DNA from: Mesodorylaimus sp. YZB2_4
Taxonomy: Eukaryota; Nematoda; Enoplea; Dorylaimida; Dorylaimidae
Direction: 5' to 3'
Length of the DNA: 64,000 bases
Assembly: GCA_030248295.1 (NCBI GenBank)
Contig: JASANH010001343.1
Span: 88,804 to 152,803, forward strand
Of the stretch, positions 12,363 to 24,333 are shown one piece after another. The stretch's first letter is position 1. The number at the start of each line of letters is the position of its first letter. The translations under genes were made by a program, and so were the position numbers. The notes under the pieces were generated by a model that did not search any database, was not told the origin of the DNA, and was given only the letters and a program-made list of their open reading frames with translations.

Positions 12363-13710
12363 ATGAGGAAATCATGGATAAATTGCATGGCAATGATCAG
12401 AGCACTGTTTGTTCTCCGACGTTTTAAAAACTCATGCTGATTCAGCGATAATGATAAGCAGGGGCGAATGAGTTGATCAACGTGGCATTCCCATAGTTTC
12501 GATAATAACAATGACAGGGAAATTTGGCGATACGATTTGAGGCTGCTTCTATTAATAGGCTTTAGAATCTGCGTGATCTTGGCTCTTTTCAGATCGTTGG
12601 AAAAGCTATTCCGACAGAGACCAATTCATGGAAGTTCGTAAGGCTGGCGGAATAACAGGCGCGATACTTTTAATAATCGGCACAGTCAATCCATCTTCAC
12701 CAGTGCGCTATTTCTTTTCAAACGTTGGATTTCCCGCAAAATAGATAAGTCGTCGACTGAATAATCCATAAAATCGTCAACGTCCACCTCCGGTGGTTTG
12801 AAATCGCTGTAAAAATTCGTCCTTTTTGAACTCTTGCACATAGTGCATTTCAAGAATTCGCTTTTTCCGCCGTTGTAATCAGTGGTCGATCAAAATCATC
12901 CACTAGAGCTGGAATTTCCCAACCCTCAGGCGGTAGCCTCTGATGCGCGCCCAAAACTCGGCACGAAATTTTAGAAAAGTTTCAATGAATGAATTTAGCT
13001 TTTGCTTTTTTCGACGGCCGTTTTTGTTTCCACACGAAGCGATACGAGAATCAGTCGATCAGTTTTGGGATTGTTTTTTCCACCGCGTGTAAGCTAAATT
13101 TTTCTTGCTGATCATCGCCAAAATGTCCGACTTAATCCTGGAATTACGTCTGTCGCTACGGATATTCTTCTGCGGAATTAATCGATGAAGGACCTTTGTG
13201 ACATCTCTTGTGTGGCTTTCAGCTGACCACAAGCATAATTGACTATTGCCGCAGAGGAGACCAGTTTGACTGAATTAAGTTCACGGAGACATGAATTGAG
13301 CGATTCCTAGACGACCCATCTCAATAACTTTAACGAAAACTAGTCATCGAGACGGATATCGCATTGTGATCGGAAATCAGATGGAGAATAGTAGTGAATA
13401 CATTTCGATTTATATATCCAAAAATTACCAGATCCAATAAAGTTCAGCTTTTATGTGTCCGCTCAACTACGGTTTGATTCCCGCCAATAGCTCACAGCAG
13501 TGCTAACAGACAGGCAGGAGAATCAACGAGGTAATCAGCATTGAAATCTCTAATTATCAATAATCTGTGAATGTTTCGAGGAAATGCTCGGAGTAAATAT
13601 TTGTGGAGACTGTCTATCGCTGCAAGGAATGTCTTTTGTATATGGACGCTGACAATAATAAAGCCCGATCTGTACAAAGTCGAACGGCTAAGGTTTATCA
13701 ACCTTTTTGG
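12362..13710 (-). pseudogene. Second LINE remnant: endonuclease and RT start, minus strand
   Basis: Read on the minus strand from about 13701 down, the first part is an APE-type endonuclease. RDFNAD (normally GDFN, near 13545) is followed, after a stop, by LLDLVIFGY and SDHNAIS around 13330-13420. Further down, at 12284-12511, comes the RT entry region, NQHEFLKRRRTNSALIIAMQ, which matches the equivalent part of the plus-strand copy. Stops and frameshifts are numerous. It ends where the plus-strand LINE ends (about 12362), so the two copies meet tail to middle. Confidence 0.75.
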
Positions 13711-13737
13711 TCGATGCCAAAATCGATGTCACTCCCA

Positions 13738-13856
13738 AGGGACCCCAGATTGGGTCGGGTTCTTTCGGGTTGGGTCAGGTTGAGTCGGATCAGCAGTATT
13801 TTGGGTCAGGTCAGGTTATATCAGATCTCGTCACTTTTTCAAAAGATCGGGTCAAA
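13738..13856 (+). repeat. GGGTCAGGTT-type degenerate repeat
   Basis: A stretch dominated by variations of gggtcgggtt/gggtcaggtt. Similar patches occur at 14836-14896, 18010-18062 (opposite strand), 25440-25700 and 43199-43340. It looks like drifted short tandem DNA, not coding sequence. Confidence 0.6.
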
Positions 13857-16800
13857 AAAAAGTAATTTTGCAAGTTACCACTATAAGCACGTACCGAAAC
13901 CTTTACATAGCTTTTCGACTCAAGAATTTGCAGTATATGCCTCATGTATGCATGCGTAAGGTGTTTTATTCCACGTTTTCATTCTCCCTCTTCCAAGAAT
14001 GTCAGACAAATTGTAAGCTGTGTGGATGACCAATTTCTTGGAGTACTTCCTGCAAAGGGAAGGGTCCATATGTGAGAGTTCTTATAAACATTCTTGTCAA
14101 CTATGATGAATGGGTGAGACTACCCATACTCTTACAAAAGAAGGAATTGATAATTTCAAGCAGGTCGTGGGGGTATCTACAATCACATTTGATCCCTGAA
14201 TATGACATAACTTCCTGGGTGTACCTGGCTGGAAGAGCAATATAGTCCGTACATAAACACCAGATATGCACCGATAAAAGCCCCCTTCACCAACATCCAT
14301 GTTAGCATTGCAGAACAGTTTGCTATGTTCAAAAGTCACAACTACCCTCCGCACTCCTCCATCAGTAGTGAAGGTTCTGACAGGAGCTAGTGTCCAGCAC
14401 AATATGACTTCGTAAGCAATATCTTTTGTGAAGACTAGATGCAACTCTAGCCTAGGGTTTATATATATTTAGGTATTTTTTTGTTTAACCAATGATAAAC
14501 TGTCTCAGACTCCGAAAGTTATGACAGATTTGTCTCTATTATTCACGCCCATTATTTAGATTGGTTAAATCTTGTCTCTAGTAGACAGACGCTACTCGCT
14601 TTTAGATCTGAGGTTTTTAAAAAAGTATTCGACCACTATTGTGGGAAATATAAAGGAACGTTATTGCATTCACATAGGATAACTAGGGGAATAACAAAAG
14701 ATGAAGATTCGCTTGCGTGAGATGTCTCCATCTCTTTTTTTCTCACAGTCACCTTTACAGCAACGCCACCACGTTCTGAGGATTTGTGAATGGTTTTTAT
14801 TGCGAGAACTTTTAATTACTTATAACGAGTTCAGGTCAGCCCCCGGGTCAGGTACTATCAGGTTGGGCCGGGTTGAGCCCGACCTGATCCGGGTTAAGGA
14901 AGAGAATTTTTCGCGTATAACGCATCACTGCAGCCTAGTTCTTTCAGTCATATTCAGGAAGAAAAATTTCGCTGCTAAGGGTAGAGGAATTGTTTTCCGT
15001 TTTCACCACTCCATAAAAATTATAATCTTTAGCCAAAATGTTTGATTTTAAATTATCGAACATGCCAATAATGCAATAAATGTTTGCCGAGCCAAACTTC
15101 TAATGCATTATGAACAGAAGATAAAAACAAAACGATGAATTCCTTTATTCAAACATTTTCTTCCTGGGCGAAACCCGTTTTTCACACACAGTAGGAAGCA
15201 TTGGCCCTCCGCAAAGCAAGAACAGACACGAATGCCCATCATGGACACGACAGCAAACGCTACCGATTCTGTCCTTCCGGCTAGCGAGTTAAAGGAAGAA
15301 CAATTTTTCATTTTTCGTATTTTTCGGTTTCAAAAACACGTATCTATGTACACATACCTACATAAATAAATAGATATGTACATATATGATGCGGGCACGT
15401 TGTGCATATAAAAAGATGAGTTCTAAAGATTTTTTAAAGATTTTTAGTATACACCTTCCCCAACTATGTAGTCCTGAATGTCAACACCAAATTTTATCTC
15501 ACACGGTTCGCGATAATTCCAAAAATAAAAATAACCTGGTTGGGATTTCCACCCTCACACCCCTAGCGTGCGTTTGAGTGGAGCACGAACGGAAAAACAT
15601 TTTGGAAAATCTATCAGTGGAACGCAATCAAGTGTAAAGCTACATCGAGAAACGAAATATCATTGCCTCATCATGTCAGACTATTGAGATATTGTTGTTG
15701 GAGTGGCACATGTTCGACATGGGGGAGCGCTACGCTGCCCAATGGATCGAAGTAGCAAATTTTTGACGCGACTGCCGAATGATACTCGTAAAATTGCACC
15801 TCGCGTATAGGGAAAAAAAGTATTTTTTACCACTAAGAGCTTTCACTAATGAGTAGCATGTGTCTATCTTTTGATAGAAATATCTAAGTTCAGCTAGCTT
15901 CGAAATTTTTGATAAGGAAAGGAGCCTTTTAGCGAATACAGTGATTAACAACGGTTTAATAGCTCATTAAGTACTTAGAGTCAGAAACTTCATCTCGAAG
16001 AGCGATAATCGAAAGTTATCACAGAAATGGAGCATACAAATATTAAAAACTTTTTAACTTGACTCATCAGAATATAATTGATTAGCAAAATTTGAAGTCG
16101 ACTCTGTTTTTTAAAACGACGGAATCATACATTACAACGTCACACAAAATGCAAAGTGGACACGCAGTGCTAGAAAAGTTTCCGTGCTCTTTTAAGCGAT
16201 CAAGTGAGGGAAATATTTTCATCATTCCATGAGGAGTATTCTCGACGAATTCAAATTTCCATACTCTTACATCAATGCTCGCCCAATCGAATCCTTTTCA
16301 AAACGTCCAGCTCAGCTCCCTGTACGTCCAGTGGAAAATAGTCAATCCTCGTCATGTTTAGCGATCTCAAGACAGCATTTAATGGAGAACACCACACTAT
16401 GGCCTTGGTCTCGCGTTCATACCAGCGCAAGTATGCGTATTTCCTGCGTAATATAAGCCAGACATCGTTCTTTGCGCCATATTATTGGTCAAATCTACTT
16501 TGGGCTTCTTGCCTCCATAAATACATCCTTTCAATAACTAAGCGTTTCGTCGTTTCTTTCGTAATAGCTTCATGCTGATTGGATTCTGCTCGACCAAAAG
16601 TCCGCCCCATCCGGAATCTCTCTCCAGTGCCAGGGTGTTGGAGTCAGTCTCACCATCGAATGCACCAGCCTCAACAAACACACAATTGCGTTAACCACAA
16701 AAAAATTCTCTCTAAATTATTTCGATCCGCAATAAAGCTAAAATCCGTTTCGGGATTTGGGGAGTCGGAGCTGGAAATCGTACATATGACACTGAGCATA

Positions 16801-16857
16801 AGTGTTCTCGCAGTCGCCACCAGTTGCATCGAAATTACAAATAAGATGGTGACCTGT
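13857..16857. other. No gene recognised
   Basis: Open frames up to 118 codons (for example 14097-14444 minus and 14701-15045 plus) have no recognisable domain. A second GGGTCAGGTT-type patch lies at 14836-14896. Confidence 0.45.
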
Positions 16858-17994
16858 CAATATTCATGCAGATAAAGCAGCTTTTACCCATACATTTTTC
16901 CTAAACCGTGATTGCGCTTAGCAGTGGCCGAGTAGACCAGACATCCCAAACCCTGGTTCCACTCTGTGCATCGGCTGGTCTAAAAGTTTCGAGTCTCTCA
17001 TAACAGACTTTTTTGAAATAATAAAACTTTTTTTCGTTTCTTGCTAGAAACTAGTTTGGCCCAAAACACTTGTTACTACAATTGAGAGAATTTGGTAAAT
17101 TAGGGGCTTCTTCCGAGCCTCTGAAAAGAAAATCATAAAACGGAAAGTGAACCCGCGCCCATAAAATTACTCGTAAAGACCGCCCACAGATCGACCATTT
17201 CATACTCATAAACTCTTACCGAGCTACCCTGCCTGCTGATGAAATACGCAGATTTTTCGAATATGTACTCACGATTAGACATGCACGTGACAGAAAAAAC
17301 AACAAAAATACTTTTTTGATGCCTCTATTATGCACGATACCATCTTTGAGTAAACAAAAAGTCTGATCGCTCATATTTTCTTGTTCGCAAAACATGCTCT
17401 ATGGCAAAAAATATGCTGACATTAGTGACATACGAGTCTGACATCACGAGAAGGGAAGCAGACGCAAGTAACAAATGAACTAGAAGTGGCAACCCCCCTA
17501 GGCAGCCGAAGCCCTAGCCAGCAAAAGGAGAACTTGCTCATTCTCGGGGCGGTCTTGACTTCTTTATCCTCAGAGCTTTCCATCTAAAGCTGAAACAGAA
17601 CACTCAGGATCCGCAAGTTGTATCAGGTAATCATAAGCTTTAATTTTCCTTAACAACATTATTTTACATGACTTATGACTTTACTTTCAATAAAGCACTT
17701 GCACTGCACTCAAGCAATTGAGAGACATGAAAGGGCAGAGCATTGAGAACTGAAAAATGAAGCATCAAATAAAAGCATGTCCTTCCCATGGAAACTCTTT
17801 CCACATCATTCATATTCGTTCACATAGTCTCAATTTATTATCGGCAAATTTATTGTTGTACACCAAACATTTTTGTGAGAGGGCGCTAAGCCTAGGCATT
17901 CAATGGCGCGGCGCCTCAACCCGTTCACTTAATGTTTCTACGCGCAGAAAACTCAACGGCCAGCCACTTTTGATAGTCGATCACTCAAGAATAG
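16858..17994 (+). repeat. Dispersed repeat, copy A
   Basis: Matches the segment at 38318-39215 in the same orientation over several blocks. These include the start (atgcagataaagcagctt), taaaccgtgattgcgct, ctggttccact, ctcattctcggggcggtctt, and near the end tctcaatttattatcggcaa. Copy A carries roughly 110 bases (about 17190-17300) lacking in copy B. I recognise no protein or structural RNA in it. Confidence 0.8.
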
Positions 17995-19714
17995 ACACCA
18001 GATCGAGTCGCCGACCCGAAAGTCCCTGACCCAAAATTTCGGTTCGGGCTGACCCGAATTATCTATAAGCAGCTGAACTTGGCCCAGTTGAAAGCTTTGC
18101 GCAATTGTTTCCTTAAGTGCAATATTATGATCATGAAGATCTCGCAAAATGCTCATGGTGTAGTATCCAAGAAAACATCTTTCAGAGATATGCGGTAGGA
18201 GTTAAGTGAATACTTCACAGATTTTTTTCCGGCTACGACATATTGTTTGGCCAGACTCAGAAACCAGGAAGGTGAAAGATGTGGCGAAAGAGGCTGAAAA
18301 TCAAGGCTCAGTTAAACGCAACCTTGCTCTTTCAACACAAAACAAAAGTTTTCATAGTAATGTACTGTTAAATGGTTTTCAGTTACATTTATAAAGCAGC
18401 CAAAAGCTCAACGTATCCATTTAATGCGCCATACTTTTCTTGAATCCAATGCGCCCAAGTTGCAGCCGACATTTGTCAAGAGAAGAAGCTAGAGAAAGAA
18501 TCCGACATTGCCTCAACATGCAGTGCTTTGTTACTTCGCCACCAAATGATTTAAATTCTTGCGTGTTTGCTTTCACACTGACTGCAAAAAGCGATTCACT
18601 CGGAAATTCACGAAAAACCCTTCATAATTTGATACATGTATTGATGTTAACAGATCCCTGTTGCTAATTTAATCCCTATGCAAAAGTCACATTTTGTCAA
18701 GGTCAAGATGAAGGCTGATTCTCAGGCTATTCCCCGCTGTTAGCTGATTACATATTCTCATTCCTTCCCTATTCCCCCACTTTTGGTTTTTGCGCGAAAT
18801 CCGCGAAAGTTTTCGTATTGACGTATCGTTTCCGGAGCATCAGGCTGAAATCGTTGCGAAAAGAGCGCAAGTCCACTATTTGTTCGCGTTCTCTAGTTTG
18901 CTAATCGCAAGTGTGGTAATTCACTATTAGATGGTGTGTTAACGATGCATCAAAAAATTTTCACAGCGCTTTTCAACTGTATTAGTGTTAATTTTGCTTC
19001 AGGTGAAGTTTGTTTTCCCTTTTTACTTCGATAAGTTACTGTCAATCCCGTCGTTCACCCCTTATTGAGGCTGCAATGTAACGTTTTAATGATTCCTTTC
19101 GTTCCCATTATATCAGGGGCGACGACTGCAGTAGCCGCAGATATTATTGTAGCATCATTTCATTGAGCGAGCTTCTTTCTAGGCTGCATATGCTCAGAGA
19201 GTGTTCATTCACTGTACCTCCGTTTTTTGAAAAAAATTGGATTTCTGTGTAAAAAATTAATGAGTCTGAATCAATATTTTCATTTAAGCATTGATCAGTG
19301 CACTTGATTGTCTTAATACTACGGCTAGAGTTGTTTAAGGCTTGTGGTTCTTCGAACAAGATTTTGCATGGTGGTAGTTTTTTATACCATATTTCACGGC
19401 AGCAGTAAATTTCTCGATTCGTTGTTTCTCCAAAACATGTGAATGTGACTTACGTGCTTTTTGTATTGAGGGCCCCAATTGTAAAACAAGATGCATAATG
19501 ATTTTTGTGATAAAACCTTTATAGAAAACCAAATGCTAGAGTTTTTGAAGAAAAAAAACCTATTGAACAAGAATTCTGACTTCCGCCTTTTTTTCGAAGC
19601 CGCAATTTTTGTCAATTATTTATCTAAGTGGTTTTGTTCAGAACCACTCTATATAGGGAAATCCTTGACGAGTCTTTAAGCTATGTTCATTCCGCGTAAA
19701 CGCTAATGGAACCT
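17995..19714. other. No gene recognised; short GACCCGA-type patch
   Basis: A reverse-strand version of the GGGTC repeat (gacccgaaa...gacccgaatt) lies at about 18010-18062. No coding domain is seen. Confidence 0.45.
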
Positions 19715-19800
19715 GTGCTATTGTCATAATCAAATATTAATTGATATTGACACTCCAGATCAGTTTAATATCGATCAATATTTCATTCTGACAATAGCAC
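19715..19800. repeat. 86-bp hairpin (MITE-like)
   Basis: The ends gtgctattgtca (19715-19726) and tgacaatagcac (19789-19800) are perfect inverted repeats. The inner blocks aatattaattgatatt and aatatcgatcaatatt extend the pairing imperfectly. Total length is 86 bases, the size of a tiny MITE or a structured RNA precursor. Confidence 0.65.
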
Positions 19801-22680
19801 ATCTTTTTTGCATTCGCGGCCACACAAAATAAATATAGCCAGAAGACACGTCTAGTTTTGTTCTATATTGGGTAGTTTCAAACAAAATCAGTTCGATAAA
19901 TATTTGTCAAAATTTGCAGATTAGAGAAGAAGTCAACAATCGGAATTCTGGTTTCGAAAAGTTTTGTCTTTTTGTTTTTAAATCCTCAGCAATTTGTGTT
20001 CTTTTTAAATTCTCTTACAAAAATCACTCTCTCGATCTCCTCACAGAAACCTTTACAAAACCTGGCTTTATTTGAAAGATTTAGTCCAGACAGAACTGCT
20101 CAAGTGTAAATTGCAAAGTCAGCGCTTTGAAAAAGTGCGATCTCCAGCTATTTCGATGGATGTTGCCAGTCTTCTGTCTTGCCTCTATAGTAGTTACTAA
20201 CTTCGGTGGTTTTTATCTTAAATAAAAAACGTCGAACTGCAAGTTACCACTAGGATAAATTTTAGATGCGATGGTTACTGTTTTTCGCTCCCTTAGCTTT
20301 TTTCACTCTGTTGTTCACAAAATGTGTACTCTGAAGCTCAATTAATCGACACGAGAAGGAAATCGATTCATTCCATCACAATAAGAAACTTATCGCCGCG
20401 ACAGTGAGACACGATTTGTATAATCAAGGTCGATATTACACAAGGTCCTCCCTTTAACGAATTTCTTCTCACTAACTAGTATCCAAATTCCAGGTTAATG
20501 GTAAGTTTTAAACATTTTGCACCAGAGCATAAACAGTTTGACATGCTTTATGAGAGCCAAGAGAAACACAAAACAACAACACCCACAAGTTTATTGCTCT
20601 TGTAATATGTGCTACCGACTATATGACATTGTAAAAGGGTTCGCCCCAAGCTGGAAAGAAGATTTTCGAGCAAACTTTTCTTTAAAATGTTTTAGCGCTA
20701 GATTTTCATTTATAAGTTCTCTCAAGGCAAAACCAAGATGATTACGAATACGATAAAATTAAATGTCCGCTACTCATGGTTTTCTTAGGGATTTGTCCAT
20801 TTCGCGCTCTCCATTCTGGTTTTTAAGATTTTGTGCTAAACCTTTCTTCCTGCCCCACGTTTTGGACATTTCCCATGGGTCTAGAGTTCTGATCACTGCC
20901 TCTTTGACCTCACTACCCACGCTGATTACGTCTGTGATGAGAGCGAATATGCGAGATGTTTGTTCTGCTGTGAACAACATTTAGTTTCGCTTATTTTCCA
21001 AGTTTTATCATGACCCAGCGCCTGTCACTTAATAAATTTTTTCTTTTTTCAAGGAAAGAAAACAACGTCGGGTACAGTTTGGACCACGAGCTAACCTATA
21101 CTTTATTAGCTGTTATCACTTCCCTTCGAATACAGACAAATGCCAGCCAGTTGTCACGCCTCAACTTTGCAGATACAAAGATGCTCAGGTGAGTCCTACA
21201 TTGTAAATAACTTTTTTTATCCAATGTTCGTGATTGTGTATGCCTCGACTACGGCTTGGGCCATTAGGGCTTAGGCTAAGCCCTAGGCCAAGCAGCGAAG
21301 CAGTCCAAGCTTGAGTGGGGGCGCAGGCTGCGGCGAATCGATATAATGCAAACGATGAGCGAAAAATTTGCGCTTCAAAGTGCAATTTCTCGACAAATTT
21401 GCGCTCATAACACATGGAAACGCTTAGCGTTGTTGAGAACAATGACTGAGTGACTGAAAAATGACCACTTCTTCAATCACTTTGCTGCAATAATCGCGTT
21501 TTTAGTCATTGCGATATCTTATTAGTCGGGTAATTGTGTTATCAGTTGCAATAACGCGTTGTCAATTGTGTGATGAGGTTGGCTTAGACTCAGGCGACTT
21601 AGGAGTGTGGGCGACTATAAGAGCTGACTACAGCCGACTCTTACTGTATCTTAAGGTTACTTTCTTAATGCAACTTAAAACTATTTAACAGGATATTTCT
21701 GTTACAGGTTTTGTTCCTGCGAAGAAAGCAGATTTGCATCACATTTTTCCAACACAACTGCTTCAAGATGACACACTTCCAGTGTATTCATATTAAAATG
21801 ATGACAGAACACATTTTCAGGCACTTTTTTGAGGGAGCACGAAAATTTTTGTTGTGGTTTTTCATTCCTAGTGCGAATACAGTATGTTTCAACGAGTGGT
21901 GCGCTAAGCCAAATGATTCACCTAAAAAAATTCAGTGCTCTCGAAATGCGAAAATATTTGCCTAGGAATGATTCGACAGCATCGTCCTTGGCAGCGCACA
22001 TTTATTGTGCTAAGATTTTTTCCGCTGCTTCAACAAGAAATTTGTGTGAGAAATCTTTTTTTTGAATGCAGAATGCAAAACTTTTTTGAATTCAGTTAGT
22101 GCGAAGACAGATTTAATCAGGAATGCTTCTTTTTACCAACACTGCTTTAGTTTCAGGGAAGAATTTTGCTTTAAGAATTTTGCTGTCAGTACAGACAGAG
22201 GAAAGAAATCTTTTTGTGAAGAAAGAACATTGTCTGGAAATTTTTTGCGTCGGCGTCGTAATGAGGAATTAGAAACTTTTAAACAACAGTTTAAGGGTGA
22301 TTTTTGAAGACCTGAGCAAGTGTGGATTATGATTTATTTTGTAAGGTAGTGCTCCAAGTACTGCTTTACCAAAAACCATTTACCCATGGTTATAGATAAT
22401 AGATATTATCATGGTTTTCTACCAATGGATATTATCTGTGTTTCACCACGCGTAGGCAGGAAACCATTGGTTTTACCCACGAATTATCAATGAAAATTAC
22501 CCATGAATAATCTGATTTTCAAGTACATCTACTGTAGAAATGTCGTCTAGGTGCGCAGACGCCACAAAAATCGTTGAAATTCGAGAAATTGAAGGCAGCA
22601 AGTACTGATAAAATTATCAAAAACTAATATTCGTCATCGAAAAATTCCCTTATCGACTGATCAGAAACTGATCATGCTAC
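19801..22680. other. No gene recognised
   Basis: Frames at 21711-22307 are rich in Phe and Cys because of T-rich DNA and have no recognisable domain. Palindromic patches occur at 21268-21295 (gggcttaggctaagccc) and around 22361-22500. Confidence 0.4.
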
Positions 22681-22689
22681 GTATGATTC

Positions 22690-23797
22690 TGAAAAGCAAG
22701 GACGTTTTTTTGGAAAATCCACCAATACTGTTACAAGCGACGTTAAAACCAAGAAATGGAAAGAAATAATCAAAAAATGCCGTCGCCACTACGCTTTCGA
22801 GGCAGTTCCCGCCAATGAGGTTGGAAAATACCTTCGCGATTTGATGTGGAAGAACTGGAAGAAAACGGCCAAGGAAAAGTTGGACGGAAATAACAAGACG
22901 AGGGCTGGAGGCGGTGTCGAAAATCTTATTTCGACGTAAGGCTACGCCTCGTTTTTCACAAAATCCCTGTTGTATGAATTCATCCGTTTTTATCGTAAAA
23001 TAAATTAATTTCAAACTAAACTGGGTGAGCTTCAAATCGATTAAATTCATGCTAATTAAATAGTTAATTCACTTTGAAGTTAGTAAATTTAAATTTAGTA
23101 AACTAGATTTCAGTAATTAATTTAGAATTAATTTGAATAATAATTGAAGGGGGTTTCAGGTCGATTTAGCCGTATTTGATATGCAGGCTGTGAGTCCCCG
23201 GGAATGGTCGGATTGCCTGTCAAAGAACAATCGGATAATTTGGATAACGGCCCTCTATCTCAAAGTTCGAGCGATAATGAGGCTGAGAATAAGGAGTTAC
23301 GTGAATTATTGTTATATGATCACCGTCAAAAGTCTTAACCAATACCGTCAGCATCACCAAACTGTGGCCATCGACCATCGACTGGTGCGCCGCCAGCAAA
23401 AACGTTCCATTTCGCTCCACCATCAGCAAAAACCTCAGACTTGCAGCGATTAGAGAATCGTTCGCGCGAAACATTGGCATCGCCGAGCAGCAATGACATC
23501 GATTTGGAATCACAGGCTGTTTGCCCGACTCATTCGCAGGGTCTAGTTGCACTCCCTCCCCCTCGGCCGAGTCTCGAAAATTCTTTCGCAGCACTGCTCG
23601 AGGTTGCCGATCGACGAGTGGATCTGCTTCACGTTCTTCATCTACATCTGGAGTTGCTTCCGAATGGCCGACATTTTTAGGAAGCGAGAAAACGTCACAT
23701 GAAACTCCAAAATGAGTTGGCTGAAATGCAGAGAGCTTATTTGAAGCTGAGAATATACCAATTAGAATCGGAAATTAAATCGATGAGAAAGGATTGA
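22690..23797 (+). pseudogene. Myb/SANT-like accessory gene of a PIF/Harbinger element
   Basis: The first exon (to about 22935) encodes a helix-rich basic segment including KYLRDLMWKNWKKTAKEK and a Gly-rich AGGGV turn. This is the pattern of Myb/SANT-like DNA-binding proteins that accompany animal Harbinger transposases. It ends at a donor (gtaagg, 22936); an acceptor lies near 23159 (gggtttcag). Downstream pieces are acidic, Ser/Asn-rich and finally coiled-coil-like (MQRAYLKLRIYQLESEIKSM, ending about 23797), but they need frameshifts to join. It lies upstream of, and divergent in strand from, the HARBI1-like transposase remnant. Confidence 0.55.
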
Positions 23798-24333
23798 ACA
23801 CGTGCAGCGTACTTGTTCAGTACCTAGTGGAAACAGATTTACGATTATTATGCAGGATATTGAGGGCCGTGTCACAGACAGTGGTAGGTTTTTGTTTGTT
23901 TCGAAAAGGGTGACGAATGTGTTTGACTGGGCGTTCTCAGTGTCATGCATTTTCCTGTTCCTTGTATAGGTTCTATGTTGCGTATTTTATGCAGGCAGTC
24001 TTGTACTCAGCAGTTATTTTTGATGGACGTGCATGCGACCAGCGAAGGCCATTTCGTGCTATGAAAACGGTTATGTCCGGTTTGGCGTGCATTAAATATT
24101 CGTTATATGCCTGGCAATCAGGTAAGTTGCGATGCGTACTTGGATGGAAGGTTGGAAATAGGATGGATATTCACAACAGTGCTCTTAAATGTTCCTTTAC
24201 TTTCCCTATCATCCCAGTGTATCTAGAAAAATCCAGAGTATCCTGATACACGCACATTTTTAATATAGAAAAATCTGGCGAGCAAGCCCCACATTTAAGA
24301 GTCGCAATCCTGGATCAAAATTCGATTTCAAGT
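23798..24333. other. Spacer inside the Harbinger remnant
   Basis: A 109-codon plus-strand open frame (23917-24246) has no recognisable domain. It lies between the accessory gene and the 3' end of the transposase. Confidence 0.4.
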
